DNA of 28,725 nucleotides from Gemmatimonadota bacterium (lineage in GTDB: Bacteria; Latescibacterota; UBA2968; UBA8231), in NCBI GenBank assembly GCA_028875335.1, contig JAPPEF010000098.1, forward strand, positions 1-28,725, read 5' to 3'. The notes beneath the pieces are model-generated. The model had not been told where the DNA came from, did not search any database, and worked only from the letters and a program-made list of their open reading frames with translations. Both the position numbers and the translations under genes were made by a program. Position 1 is the stretch's first letter; every line of letters starts with the position of its first letter. Below are positions 20,310-28,609 of the stretch, one piece after another.

Positions 20310-22601
20310 TCAGGCAGCTTGGGCGCTTTTGTCTTTTTCGCCCTCTTCGCTTTCGTACTCGGTGCCGCAAACCCGGCAGTACGTGGTAGGGGCACCCGAG
20401 CGGCTACCCTTTTCGTAGAGCAAAGCAGCGTCGCAATGGGTGCACTTGCGATCTATGGGACGGTCCCAGCTAGCGAACTTGCACTGGGGATAGGTGCTGC
20501 AACCAAAGAAGACCTTGCCCTTGCGCGACCGCTTCTCCACGATCTGGCCATCGCAGCCGTCCTCTGGGCACTGAATCCCGAGAACATAGGGCTTGACGTT
20601 TCTGCAATCTGGATAGCTGCTACAAGCCAAAAAGCGGCCATAGCGACCCATCTTGACGACCATGGGCGCGCTGCACTGATCACAGACTTCGTCGGTCTCC
20701 ACCTCGCTTTGCTCTTCGAGAGGTTTTGTATTTTTGCACTTGGGATAACCAGAGCAAGCGAGGAAGCGGCCGTTGCGACCCCACTTGACGACCATGTCGG
20801 CCCCGCAGTCCTCGCAGTCCTCGTCCGACACCTCTTGCAGTGCGCGCTTTAGCTCTTTGCGTTGACTATTGGCCGTGTCTAAATCGCCCTTCCATGAGCC
20901 GTAGAACTGTTGCACGATCTCCACCCAGTTGGTGCCCCCATCTTCGATCTGATCGAGCTTGTCCTCCATATTGGCCGTGAAAGCTACGTTGAAGAGGTGC
21001 GGAAAGGTATCGACGAGTAGTTTGTTGACAGTCTGGCCGCGCTCAGTAGCCACGAAGTAGCGGTTATCGACCTTTTCGACGTACTTGCGATCGAGGATGG
21101 TAGTGATGATTTGTGCATAAGTCGAGGGACGGCCAATGCCCTCGGATTCTAGTTCCTTAACGAGAGACGCCTCGGTAAAACGCGGCGGTGGCTTAGTAAA
21201 GTGCTGCTCAGGAAAAATCTTCTCTAACTTCAGCACTTCTCCCTCGGCAATGCCAGCAGGCATGGCCCGCGATTCGTCTTTTTCTTCTGTCTGGGCCGTG
21301 CCGTTAGACATAGTCTCTGGCTTGTCCTCGTCTTCTTTGCTCTCGCTGTAGAGCAGGGTAAAGCCCGGAAATTTGACGATGCTACCTGTAGCGCGGAGCA
21401 AATAGGGGCCAGCCTCGACATTAGCCGTCGTGATGCTGAGCACCTGCGGCTTCATCTGCGAGGTCACGAATCGCTTCCAGATCAGGGAGTACACCCGCGC
21501 TTGATCTGGCGTAAGCAAGTCCTCGATCTTGTCTGGATGTAAAGCCACGGAGGTGGGGCGTATAGCCTCATGGGCGTCCTGGGCGCTGTTTTTGGTCCGG
21601 TAGTGATTGGGCGTTTCGGGCACGTACTCGTGGCCGTAGAGGGTGCCGATCTGCTCGCGCACCTCGGCAATGGCGTCGGCTGCAACGCGCACTGAATCCG
21701 TGCGCATATAGGTAATTAGACCACGGGTTTCACCCTCGACCTCAATGCCTTCGTATAGCTGCTGAGCTACAGCCATAGTGCGCTTGACCGAAAAGCGCAT
21801 CCGCCGGGCGCATTCCTGCTGCAGGGTGCTGGTTGTGAAGGGTGGGGCCGGGCGGCGCACTTGGTCGCGCTGCTTGACCTCTTTGACCGCTATATCCTGC
21901 GCGGCCAACTCGGCGGCGATGCGATCGGCCTCCTCCTGATTGGCGATGTCGAGCTTCTCGCCGTCTTTGGCCAAAAGGCGCGCCCGAAACGAATCTTGGC
22001 TCTCGCGGCCCAAAAGGGCCTCGACCGACCAGTACTCCTGAGGATCAAACGCCTTGATCTCGCGGTCGCGCTCGCAGATTAACCGCACGGCTACGGACTG
22101 CACTCGACCGGCTGAGAGCCCAGAGTGTATGACCTTCCACAAGAGCGGGCTGATCTCGTATCCGACCAAGCGGTCCAGCACGCGCCGCGCCTGCTGGGCA
22201 TCGACTTTGTGGAGATCCAGCACACCCGATTGATCCAGCGACTCGCGCACTGCCTTGGGCGTGATCTCGTTGAAGAGAATGCGCTTGACGTTGTCGTTCT
22301 TGCGGGAGATGGCCTGGGCTACGTGCCAAGCAATGGCTTCGCCCTCGCGGTCGGGGTCGGTGGCCAAGTAGGTGGTATCCGCGGCTTGAGCTGCTTTGCG
22401 AAGGCCGTCCAGGATCTTGCCCTTGCCCCGAATCGTTACGTAGCGCGGCTTAAAGCCGTCTTCAATGTCGATGCCCAGCTCTTTGGGCGGCAGATCCCGC
22501 ACGTGCCCCATACAGGGTTTAACCACAAAATCTTTGCCCAAAATTTTGTTGATTGTCTTGGCCTTGGCCGGCGACTCGACAACCACCAATGACTTGCCCA
22601 T
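20310..22601 (-). CDS. topA: DNA topoisomerase I
   Basis: This type IA enzyme relaxes negative supercoils. The 763-residue product has the TOPRIM domain (E9 in VVESPAKAKTI; D82, D84 and E88 in TDPDREGEA), QQARRVLDRLVGY, the clamp regions, and the active Y298 in GLITYMRTDS. Four C-terminal cysteine clusters follow: CEDCGADMVVKWGRNGRFLA with CSGYPKC, CDQCSAPMVVKMGRYGRFLA with CSSYPDC, a third beginning CPEDGCDGQIVEK, and a variant rubredoxin-like CTHC...CRVCG. That is one more than the three of E. coli, in a shorter protein. GAGGGGG lies four bases before the ATG. An acidic insert (SESKEDEDKPETMSNGTAQT...) near 415-450 is low in complexity and probably a flexible loop. It heads a unit with xerC, the Big_5 lipoprotein and the pilin-like gene. 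Confidence 0.97.
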   Translation of the reverse strand: MGKSLVVVESPAKAKTINKILGKDFVVKPCMGHVRDLPPKELGIDIEDGFKPRYVTIRGKGKILDGLRKAAQAADTTYLATDPDREGEAIAWHVAQAISRKNDNVKRILFNEITPKAVRESLDQSGVLDLHKVDAQQARRVLDRLVGYEISPLLWKVIHSGLSAGRVQSVAVRLICERDREIKAFDPQEYWSVEALLGRESQDSFRARLLAKDGEKLDIANQEEADRIAAELAAQDIAVKEVKQRDQVRRPAPPFTTSTLQQECARRMRFSVKRTMAVAQQLYEGIEVEGETRGLITYMRTDSVRVAADAIAEVREQIGTLYGHEYVPETPNHYRTKNSAQDAHEAIRPTSVALHPDKIEDLLTPDQARVYSLIWKRFVTSQMKPQVLSITTANVEAGPYLLRATGSIVKFPGFTLLYSESKEDEDKPETMSNGTAQTEEKDESRAMPAGIAEGEVLKLEKIFPEQHFTKPPPRFTEASLVKELESEGIGRPSTYAQIITTILDRKYVEKVDNRYFVATERGQTVNKLLVDTFPHLFNVAFTANMEDKLDQIEDGGTNWVEIVQQFYGSWKGDLDTANSQRKELKRALQEVSDEDCEDCGADMVVKWGRNGRFLACSGYPKCKNTKPLEEQSEVETDEVCDQCSAPMVVKMGRYGRFLACSSYPDCRNVKPYVLGIQCPEDGCDGQIVEKRSRKGKVFFGCSTYPQCKFASWDRPIDRKCTHCDAALLYEKGSRSGAPTTYCRVCGTEYESEEGEKDKSAQAA

Positions 22602-22660
22602 CTGCCCCCTCGGTTGATAGTACTGAAAGTCGTAAATTACGTAAGTTACATAATTTGCTG

Positions 22661-22689
22661 AATATATAGACGCCCTCAGACAATTGCAA
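22661..22689 (-). promoter_or_regulatory. topA promoter
   Basis: TTGCAA and TATATT are 17 bases apart on the minus strand. The start near 22654 gives a leader of about 53 bases that is notably AT-rich and contains TTACGTAA-like palindromic sequence (22633-22650). The arrangement is divergent from map. Confidence 0.7.
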
Positions 22690-22698
22690 GACGCGCTC

Positions 22699-22728
22699 TT
22701 GACAAACTAAAGCCGCCGTCTTTTTGTA
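22699..22728 (+). promoter_or_regulatory. Weak candidate promoter of map
   Basis: A perfect TTGACA is present, but the -10 region 17-18 bases on (TTTTGT/TTTGTA) matches poorly. It lies back to back with the topA promoter and about 45 bases upstream of the map start. Confidence 0.35.
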
Positions 22729-22770
22729 ACGCATTTGGTTTTACGCACTGCATTCTCTGAGGTTTGCTCC

Positions 22771-23526
22771 TTGATCCATCGCAAGAAATCAAGCGAAATA
22801 GAACACATCGCCGCTAGCTGCGAGATCGTCTTCACCGTCCAGCAGAAGCTCGAAGCGCTCATTGCGCCTGGCGTGAGCACTCTCGAACTAGATCAAGTCG
22901 CCGAGGCCGAAATTCGCGCCTTAGGGGCGGTGCCCGCCTTCAAGGGATACCACGGCTTCCCCTACTCGATTTGCACTTCAGTAAATGCCGCAATCGTGCA
23001 TGGGTTCCCCAACGAAACCCCACTGCAAGAGGGCGACATCGTCAGCATTGACGTGGGTGCCTGCCTCGACGGCTATTATGGCGACGGGGCCTTTACCGTC
23101 GCGGTCGGCGCAATCAGCGCGCAGGCGCAGCACCTCATCAATGGTACCCTCTCTTGCCTCGCCCAAGGCATTGACCGAGCGCGACCCGGCGGACGGCTCT
23201 CCGACATTTCGCACGCCATCCAATCCCACGCCGAAAGCCAAGGACTGGCTGTGGTGCGCGAGTACGGGGGCCACGGCATTGGCCTCGAGCTGCACGAATC
23301 TCCCTATATCGAAAACTATGGCCCTCCCGGTAAAGGTCCGCTGCTCAAACCCGGGCACGTATTCTGTATCGAGCCAATCCTCTGCCTAGGCGACCCCCAA
23401 ATCGATCACCTCGACGACTGGACCACCCTTACCTCTGATCGCTCATTCGCTGCCCACGCCGAGCACACCGTCGCCATTACTGAGGACGGGCCGCGGATTT
23501 TGACCCTGCCCGCTGTGCCGATATGA
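22771..23526 (+). CDS. map: Methionine aminopeptidase, type I
   Basis: The enzyme removes the initiator methionine from new proteins. The 251-residue product has the pita-bread fold ligands D94 (DIVSIDVGA), D105 (YYGDGAFT), H168 (GGHGIG), E201 (FCIEPIL) and E231 (HAEHTV), plus H77 in IVHGFP. The start chosen is TTG at LIHRKKSSEIEHI, because GAGG stands eight bases upstream and the family begins with the (I)K(S/T)xxEI helix at this point. The longer frame of 12 extra codons has no binding site. No zinc-finger extension is present. The last four bases overlap the MBL-fold gene as ATGA, so translation is probably coupled. Confidence 0.93.
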   Translation: MIHRKKSSEIEHIAASCEIVFTVQQKLEALIAPGVSTLELDQVAEAEIRALGAVPAFKGYHGFPYSICTSVNAAIVHGFPNETPLQEGDIVSIDVGACLDGYYGDGAFTVAVGAISAQAQHLINGTLSCLAQGIDRARPGGRLSDISHAIQSHAESQGLAVVREYGGHGIGLELHESPYIENYGPPGKGPLLKPGHVFCIEPILCLGDPQIDHLDDWTTLTSDRSFAAHAEHTVAITEDGPRILTLPAVPI

Positions 23527-24281
23527 AGGTCACCTTCCTCGGCACCGGTACCTCTATCGGGGTGCCGCGCATCGGCTGCTACTGTCCGGTTTGCACCTCG
23601 GACGATCCAAAAAACAAGCGCTTGCGCTGCGCTTTACACCTAGCACATCAAGGCCGCTCCATTCTCGTCGATGCCGGTCCAGATCTCAGAACCCAAGCCT
23701 TGCGCTATCAGATCGACCGCGTCGATTGCGTGCTGTTGACCCACGGCCACGCCGATCATCTCCACGGCCTCGACGACGTGCGCTCCTATTGCTTTGACCG
23801 CGACCAGCCGCTACCCTGCTATGCGGACCCAGATACCATTGCACGCGTCGAACGAGTTTTCGACTACGCCTTTGACAAAGACGCCCCCAGCGCGACGCCA
23901 CAAATTGCCTTGCGTCCGATTGCCGGGCCGTTCACTACCTGTGGGCTCGCCATCGAGCCGCTCACCATCTATCACGGTCGCGCCCCGGTTCTCGCCTTCC
24001 GCATCGGCAATTTCGCCTACGCCACGGACACCAACTATATTCCAGAGGCAGCCATGGCGCGGCTGCGCGGCCTAGAGGTCTTGGTCCTTGACGCACTGCG
24101 CCACAAAGAACATCCTACCCATTTCAACGTCGAGCAGGCGTTGGCCATCGTCGCCGAGCTCCAGCCCGCTCACACCTACTTCACGCATATAGCCCACGAC
24201 CTCGATCACCATCAGACCAATGCCGAACTTCCCCCAAGTGTGGAACTTGCCTACGACGGATTGGTGCTCGAATTAAGATAA
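23523..24281 (+). CDS. MBL-fold metal-dependent hydrolase (PhnP-like)
   Basis: The 252-residue product has the metallo-beta-lactamase motif THGHADHLHGLDD and the later ligands (YHGR, YATDTN, and the final FTHIAHDLDH). The N-terminal FLGTGTSIGVPRIGCYCPVC carries closely spaced cysteines like the structural zinc site of PhnP phosphodiesterases. PhnP cleaves 5-phosphoribosyl 1,2-cyclic phosphate in phosphonate breakdown, but no other phn gene is nearby. Many members of this clade lie outside phn operons and have unknown phosphodiester substrates. The close coupling to map by a 4-base overlap argues for a housekeeping role. The relation to RNase Z or LipB-associated hydrolases is less likely because of the PhnP-type cysteines. 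Confidence 0.88.
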   Translation: MKVTFLGTGTSIGVPRIGCYCPVCTSDDPKNKRLRCALHLAHQGRSILVDAGPDLRTQALRYQIDRVDCVLLTHGHADHLHGLDDVRSYCFDRDQPLPCYADPDTIARVERVFDYAFDKDAPSATPQIALRPIAGPFTTCGLAIEPLTIYHGRAPVLAFRIGNFAYATDTNYIPEAAMARLRGLEVLVLDALRHKEHPTHFNVEQALAIVAELQPAHTYFTHIAHDLDHHQTNAELPPSVELAYDGLVLELR

Positions 24282-24287
24282 AAAACA

Positions 24288-24317
24288 AGGATGCCGCCGG
24301 TCTCCCGACGACATCCT
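24288..24317 (-). terminator. Rho-independent terminator of nrdJ
   Basis: On the minus strand two 13-base arms pair with two mismatches around a 4-base loop, and the hairpin is followed by TTGTTTTTTA. It lies 32 bases after the nrdJ stop and 7 bases after the MBL-fold gene, which converges on it. It may also affect the plus-strand transcript, but no T-run follows there. Confidence 0.75.
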
Positions 24318-24348
24318 CGCCTCGATCAAAAGCACTTCGGTGTTTAGT

Positions 24349-26697
24349 TCAACACTTGGACCATCCGCAGTGCTTGCACATCAGACAGCTACTCTCATAT
24401 GATACCGTTGATCCGCACTCCGGACAGGTCGTCAGCGTCTTCGACTCACTGCTCTCGATGAAACTGGGCGGCACGCCCTCGAGAGCAATAGCATCGGGCT
24501 GCTTGCCCGCCTTCCGCTGCAAATAGCGCTCCATCGCCTTGCCAATGGCATCCGGCGTAGACAGGATCAACTCGCCGTCTTCCCACACCGGACTTGGCCC
24601 CGAAATACCCTTCAACTCGCTGATGACTTCCTGTGGGTCAACCCCCGAGCGCAACGCGAGCGAAATTAGCCGACTGATGGCCTCGGACTGGGCGGCGGCA
24701 TTGCCACCCGCCTTGCCGATAGTACTAAAGACCTCACAGATCCCGTATTCGTCTTCGTTGATCGTTACGTAGATCTTGCCCTCGCCGGTGTTGATCCGCT
24801 CGGTAATACCCGCGGTGACGGCCGGGCGACGGCGGCGATGCCGAAAGCCATCCGGCCCCAAGGAATCGGGGACTTCCACAACCGGATCTTCCTTCTTGTC
24901 GGCTTGGCCCTCGGTCTGCAGGATGCCCTCGCGGCTGCCCTCGCGGTACACCGTCACACCCTTGAGACCTTCCTTGTACGCGGTGATGTAGATGTCGGCG
25001 ACCGTCTCTAGCGCGATGTCTTCGGGCAGGTTGATCGTCGAAGAAATGCTGCTATCGGTGTACTTCTGGAGCACGCCCTGCATCTTGACGCGGAAGTAGG
25101 GGTCGATTTCGTGGGCCGTCACCACGTAATTGGGCAGGTCCTCGTCGTCGCCGAAAACGCGCTGGATGAGCGGGTGATAGACCTTGTATTCGCGAAAACT
25201 CTCGCCGTCGTCCTGCTTTACCCGGCGGGTGTAGCTAGTGCAGAAGATCGGCTCAATCCCCGAACTCGTCTGCGCCACAATCGAACCTGTGCCCACCGGC
25301 GGCATCGTGATCAAGGTGCAATTGCGCAGGCCGTGCTCGGCGATTTTTTCTTGCAACGCTTGGGGCAGGCCCTGGATGAATTTGCTCTGCTTGATGCCCT
25401 CCCAGTCGAAAAGCGGGAAGGCTCCCTTCTCCTGCGCCAATTCGACGGACATTTCATAGGCGTTGTGGCAAATGGTGGCCATAACGCGGTCTATAATTTC
25501 CAAGGCCTCGTCCGAATCGTACTTACTCTGCATCAAGACCAGCGCATCGGCCATGCCGGTGATGCCCAAACCCACCCGACGGTCGGAGGCTACGGCTTCC
25601 CGAATTTTGGGCAAGGCATGATTGTCCATGTTGTACTCAATGACGTTGTCCAAAAAGCGAGTCGCCACGCGAGCGGCCTCCCCCAACGCCTCGTAGTCGA
25701 ACTCGCCGTCGGCGCGGACGAAGTTCACCAGATTGAGATTGCCCAAGTTGCAGGCCGTGTACGAGGCCAGCGGCTGCTCGCCGCAGGGATTGGTGCTGGA
25801 GAGCGGATTGACGTATTCGACATTGTGATACTCGCGCATCGTGTCCCAAAAAATAATCCCCGGCTCGGCGCTGGCGTGAGCATTGGCAATGATCTTGTCC
25901 CACAATTGGCGCGCCTTGACCGTGCGGAATACTTTGCCACCCCAGCGCAAGTCAAAGTCCGAGTCGGCCAATACAGCCTGCATGAACTCGTGGGTAATCA
26001 GCACGCTGATATTGGCGTACTGCACTTTGGTGCGATTGGCGTCGTTTTTGATGGTGATAAAGTTTTCGATATCGGGATGATCGACCCGCAAGGTCAGCAT
26101 CAGGGCTCCGCGGCGACCGGCTTGGGAGACGGCATTGGTGCTCTCGGAGAGCAGGTTCATAAACGCGGTGCAACCCGGCGAAGCATCCACCGTGGCGTTG
26201 ACCGGGGCTCCTTGCGGCCTGAGAATCGACAGATCCGTGCCGACGCCACCACCCGTGCGGTACACCATTGCCGACTCGCTCAGGCAGCGATAGATGCCCT
26301 CTAGGCTGTCCTCTTCAATGGGAATGACATAGCAGTTGGACAGCGTCGGCTTGCGCCTAGCCTCGTCCCGACCAGCGCCGTGCATGACGCGTCCGCCGGG
26401 GATGAATTTGAAGTCCATCAACAGCGAGAAAAAGCGGTCGTACCAGAGTTGGGGATCCTCCTCCACCGAAGCCATGGCCCGGGCGATGCGGTCCCAGATG
26501 TGCAGCGGCCCGGTCTCGCCGGGTGCCAAGTACTTGTTGCGCAAAACGTCAATGGCGAGGTCGTTGTCGCCGTAATAGGTTTCGGCATCAGCGGCGCGGG
26601 CCAGGAGAGCATCGTGGCCGTTGCGCTTGAGCCCGTGGCCTTCGAGTTGCGCTAGCATGTCTTCAAATCGGTGTGCAACTACGCGTCCGGATTCCAT
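24349..26697 (-). CDS. nrdJ: Vitamin B12-dependent (class II) ribonucleoside-diphosphate reductase
   Basis: The enzyme reduces ribonucleotides to deoxyribonucleotides with adenosylcobalamin as radical source, so it works with or without oxygen. The 782-residue product shows the redox cysteine C122 in TLSNCYVIP, the active-site C305 and E307 in NPCGEQPL, the RTGGGVG loop, the MPPVGTGSIVAQTSSGIEPI region, and the class II C-terminal CPECG...CLMCKHCGWSKC. A TSCLxC-like ending with paired cysteines fits re-reduction of the active site. No ATP-cone is visible at the N-terminus. A GGAGG box six bases before the ATG sets the start. It is downstream of nrdR on the same strand, with an NrdR box between them. 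No nrdA/B is in the window. Confidence 0.96.
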   Translation of the reverse strand: MESGRVVAHRFEDMLAQLEGHGLKRNGHDALLARAADAETYYGDNDLAIDVLRNKYLAPGETGPLHIWDRIARAMASVEEDPQLWYDRFFSLLMDFKFIPGGRVMHGAGRDEARRKPTLSNCYVIPIEEDSLEGIYRCLSESAMVYRTGGGVGTDLSILRPQGAPVNATVDASPGCTAFMNLLSESTNAVSQAGRRGALMLTLRVDHPDIENFITIKNDANRTKVQYANISVLITHEFMQAVLADSDFDLRWGGKVFRTVKARQLWDKIIANAHASAEPGIIFWDTMREYHNVEYVNPLSSTNPCGEQPLASYTACNLGNLNLVNFVRADGEFDYEALGEAARVATRFLDNVIEYNMDNHALPKIREAVASDRRVGLGITGMADALVLMQSKYDSDEALEIIDRVMATICHNAYEMSVELAQEKGAFPLFDWEGIKQSKFIQGLPQALQEKIAEHGLRNCTLITMPPVGTGSIVAQTSSGIEPIFCTSYTRRVKQDDGESFREYKVYHPLIQRVFGDDEDLPNYVVTAHEIDPYFRVKMQGVLQKYTDSSISSTINLPEDIALETVADIYITAYKEGLKGVTVYREGSREGILQTEGQADKKEDPVVEVPDSLGPDGFRHRRRRPAVTAGITERINTGEGKIYVTINEDEYGICEVFSTIGKAGGNAAAQSEAISRLISLALRSGVDPQEVISELKGISGPSPVWEDGELILSTPDAIGKAMERYLQRKAGKQPDAIALEGVPPSFIESSESKTLTTCPECGSTVSYESSCLMCKHCGWSKC

Positions 26698-26816
26698 TCA
26701 TGCCCTCCCATTGAAGCAAAAAAGATCCATGGGCGAAGTGGAGAACATCGCCAAAAATAAGGACTTAGGTTAACTGCTGTTAGGGTTAGGGGAGAGAGCA
26801 AAAGTGCAGCCCCGAG

Positions 26817-26863
26817 ACACATTATCTCAGAGCATTACACTCATTTGACACTATATGTAGTGT
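26817..26863. promoter_or_regulatory. NrdR box pair upstream of nrdJ (one strong, one weak)
   Basis: ACACTATATGTAGTGT (26848-26863) is a near-perfect NrdR box, an imperfect palindrome of the ACAC-N8-GTGT type. A second site 31 bases away, starting ACACATTATC (26817-26832), keeps the left half only. NrdR boxes usually occur in pairs about 31-32 bases apart, so the spacing supports the weak one. Both lie just downstream of the predicted nrdJ transcription start, so bound NrdR would block elongation or open-complex formation. Confidence 0.8.
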
Positions 26864-26873
26864 GTTGAGGCCT

Positions 26874-26902
26874 AAAGTAGAAACGGCGTGCGTATTTGTC
26901 AA
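26874..26902 (-). promoter_or_regulatory. nrdJ promoter
   Basis: A perfect TTGACA is followed after 17 bases by TACTTT on the minus strand. The start near 26867 is only a few bases before the strong NrdR box. The leader to the nrdJ ATG would be about 170 bases; no riboswitch such as a cobalamin element is recognised in it. Confidence 0.7.
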
Positions 26903-26973
26903 GGCAAAAACAAAGGTCCAGAGCAATTTCTTTTCAATCCGGTTACGATGCGCTAAAAAAACAGTTCGGGCCT

Positions 26974-27426
26974 TTAATTATTGGCCAATTGCTCCAATTC
27001 GCGCATGAAATCGCTCTTGTCTTTGAACTGGCGATAGACCGAGGCAAAGCGCACGTACGCCACATCGTTGAGCTGGCGCAGATGCTCTATAACGCGCTCG
27101 CCGAGTTGCTTGGAGGGAATTTCCTTCACGTTGAGACTGCCCACTTCGGCCTCGACCTGATCGACGAGTTGCTCGATCGCCTCGGCCGAAACGGTCGTCT
27201 TGTAACAGGCTACCTGTATCTTGTCGAGCAGTTTACTGCGATCAAAAGGCTCGCGCCGACCGTCGGCCTTAATGACGGATAGAGGCACGTTCTCAATGTA
27301 TTCATAGGTCGTGAAGCGCTTATCACAGCTTGTGCACTCGCGGCGACGACGGATCGCCATACCTTCGCGGCACGACCGCGAATCCACCACCCGATCTTCT
27401 TCACAATTGCAATAGGGACACCGCAT
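26974..27426 (-). CDS. nrdR: Transcriptional repressor NrdR
   Basis: NrdR senses dATP/ATP and represses ribonucleotide reductase genes. The 150-residue product is the family length. The N-terminal zinc ribbon uses C3 and C6 (MRCPYC) and C31 and C34 (CTSC), with the RRRREC...RFTTYE signature. The ATP-cone follows (VIKADGRREPFDRSKLLDKI to VAYVRFASVYRQF). Position next to nrdJ and the NrdR box between them confirm the function. A GGGAGGA box lies nine to ten bases before the ATG. It has its own promoter upstream and probably is transcribed separately from nrdJ, which starts about 280 bases further on. No NrdR box is evident at its own promoter. Confidence 0.97.
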   Translation of the reverse strand: MRCPYCNCEEDRVVDSRSCREGMAIRRRRECTSCDKRFTTYEYIENVPLSVIKADGRREPFDRSKLLDKIQVACYKTTVSAEAIEQLVDQVEAEVGSLNVKEIPSKQLGERVIEHLRQLNDVAYVRFASVYRQFKDKSDFMRELEQLANN

Positions 27427-27504
27427 AGACTAATCCTCCCACTAGTCTGCTCCGAGTACGGGGACGGCGTTTGTGCGGGGAAGAAAGGGAAGAAATTATT
27501 ACTA

Positions 27505-27533
27505 AATATATAAAAAATAGGAGGATATGGCAA
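27505..27533 (-). promoter_or_regulatory. nrdR promoter
   Basis: TTGCCA and TATATT are 17 bases apart on the minus strand, in the AT-rich gap after tonB. The start near 27498 gives a 72-base leader. The -10 equals that of topA. Confidence 0.65.
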
Positions 27534-27536
27534 TTA

Positions 27537-28196
27537 TTAGTTGAGCCTGAAGGTAAAAGGTAGGCTAACCCATACCTTGACGGGCCTGTCGTTTTGCATC
27601 GCCGGTGTAAACTCCGACTGGAGAGCGGCAGCTCTGGCGACCTCGTGGAACACCTTGGGACCTGTGATCTTGCCAATCTGCTCGACCTTGCCGTCTTTGC
27701 CGACTAGCGCCGTGACAAACACCTTGCCTGTGATGTTGGCCTTCTGGGCAGTAGGCGGATACTTCGGCTCTACTCTCTTGGTGAGCTTGGGCTTCTTCTC
27801 GACCCGCCATAACTCGACGATTTCTTCTTCTTCCTCCAACTCGACTTCCTCAACCACCGCCTCCTCTTCTAATGGCGGCGGCGGTGCCAGATCGTCGAGA
27901 TCGAGGTCGAGCTCGGTGTCCTCAATGGTCACGTCTTCCGGGACATCCGGGTTGTCGGTAGGTACGGGCACTACTGGTCGGGCTGGCGGTGGCGGCCGAC
28001 GTTCCTGTTTAGTCTCGGGAATTTCTTCGAGTTGAATGATAATCGGCTCTTCGGGTTTGGCGTAGGCATCGGGCTCGAAGCTCGGGAAGAGGACAAAGAG
28101 GGCCGCGTTCAAGAGGGTAGAAAGACCCGTGCAAGCCCACAGCGTCTTCCGGTACGTCAACCGCAGGTTGGCTTCAGGCTGTTTGCCGCGAATCAT
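27537..28196 (-). CDS. tonB: TonB family energy transducer
   Basis: TonB couples the inner-membrane proton gradient, via ExbB/ExbD, to outer-membrane transporters. The 219-residue product has a short cytoplasmic N-terminus, a single transmembrane segment near 18-38 (LWACTGLSTLLNAALFVLF), a proline-rich region (RRPPPPARPVVPVPTDNP), and the C-terminal TonB fold at about 135-219 (EPKYPPTAQKANITGKVFVT, with the GKDGKVEQI strand). Between them lies an unusually acidic stretch (LEEEAVVEEVELEEEEEIVE) in place of the common Pro-Lys repeats. The ATG overlaps the upstream exbD stop as ATGA. Together with two ExbD genes this is a Ton (or Tol-like) motor operon; exbB should lie beyond the right edge. The periplasmic acidic spacer is the main oddity. 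Confidence 0.9.
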   Translation of the reverse strand: MIRGKQPEANLRLTYRKTLWACTGLSTLLNAALFVLFPSFEPDAYAKPEEPIIIQLEEIPETKQERRPPPPARPVVPVPTDNPDVPEDVTIEDTELDLDLDDLAPPPPLEEEAVVEEVELEEEEEIVELWRVEKKPKLTKRVEPKYPPTAQKANITGKVFVTALVGKDGKVEQIGKITGPKVFHEVARAAALQSEFTPAMQNDRPVKVWVSLPFTFRLN

Positions 28197-28606
28197 TCGT
28201 CTAGCTCCCGCTTAGTGGAGAAATTGACCCGCAGGGCCTCAACCTTGCGCAATTCCTCCATGACATCGGAAATCACCCCGAACTCAGAATCCTTATCGCC
28301 TCGCAACGAGATAATCAACCGAGGGTTAGCCGTCAGGTACTTATGCACCAGCGCGCCCACCTCGGAAAGCGGTATGTTCCGGTCTTCGATATTGACGACT
28401 CCTTCGCTACTGACCCAAACCTGCAATACGTTGCGGCGGCTTTCGAGCTTCTCAATTTTCTCGGCCTGTGGCAATTCCACCGGCACGCCCCGATAGCGCA
28501 CGAAAACCGTCGAGACCATAAAAAACACGAGGAGCAAGAAGGATATATCGGCCATGGAGGCCGTGGGAATGACGCTAACTACTTTGGCTTTGCGTGCGAA
28601 TTTCAT
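28193..28606 (-). CDS. exbD: ExbD/TolR-type biopolymer transport protein
   Basis: The 137-residue protein has a short cytoplasmic N-terminus, one transmembrane helix with the proton-relaying aspartate in MADISFLLLVFFMVST (D20), and a periplasmic domain ending VEALRVNFSTKR. This is the ExbD/TolR family, a stator component of the ExbB-ExbD motor. The family's PLT/PLI motif between TM and domain is replaced by VPVELPQAEK, typical of the FCB type with VELP. The ATG is three bases after the preceding exbD stop and the end overlaps tonB by four bases. Confidence 0.93.
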   Translation of the reverse strand: MKFARKAKVVSVIPTASMADISFLLLVFFMVSTVFVRYRGVPVELPQAEKIEKLESRRNVLQVWVSSEGVVNIEDRNIPLSEVGALVHKYLTANPRLIISLRGDKDSEFGVISDVMEELRKVEALRVNFSTKRELDE

Positions 28607-28609
28607 CGA

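Noticed and set aside
25111..26304. 397-residue plus-strand ORF
   Set aside because: Antisense to nrdJ, which is firmly identified by its motifs.
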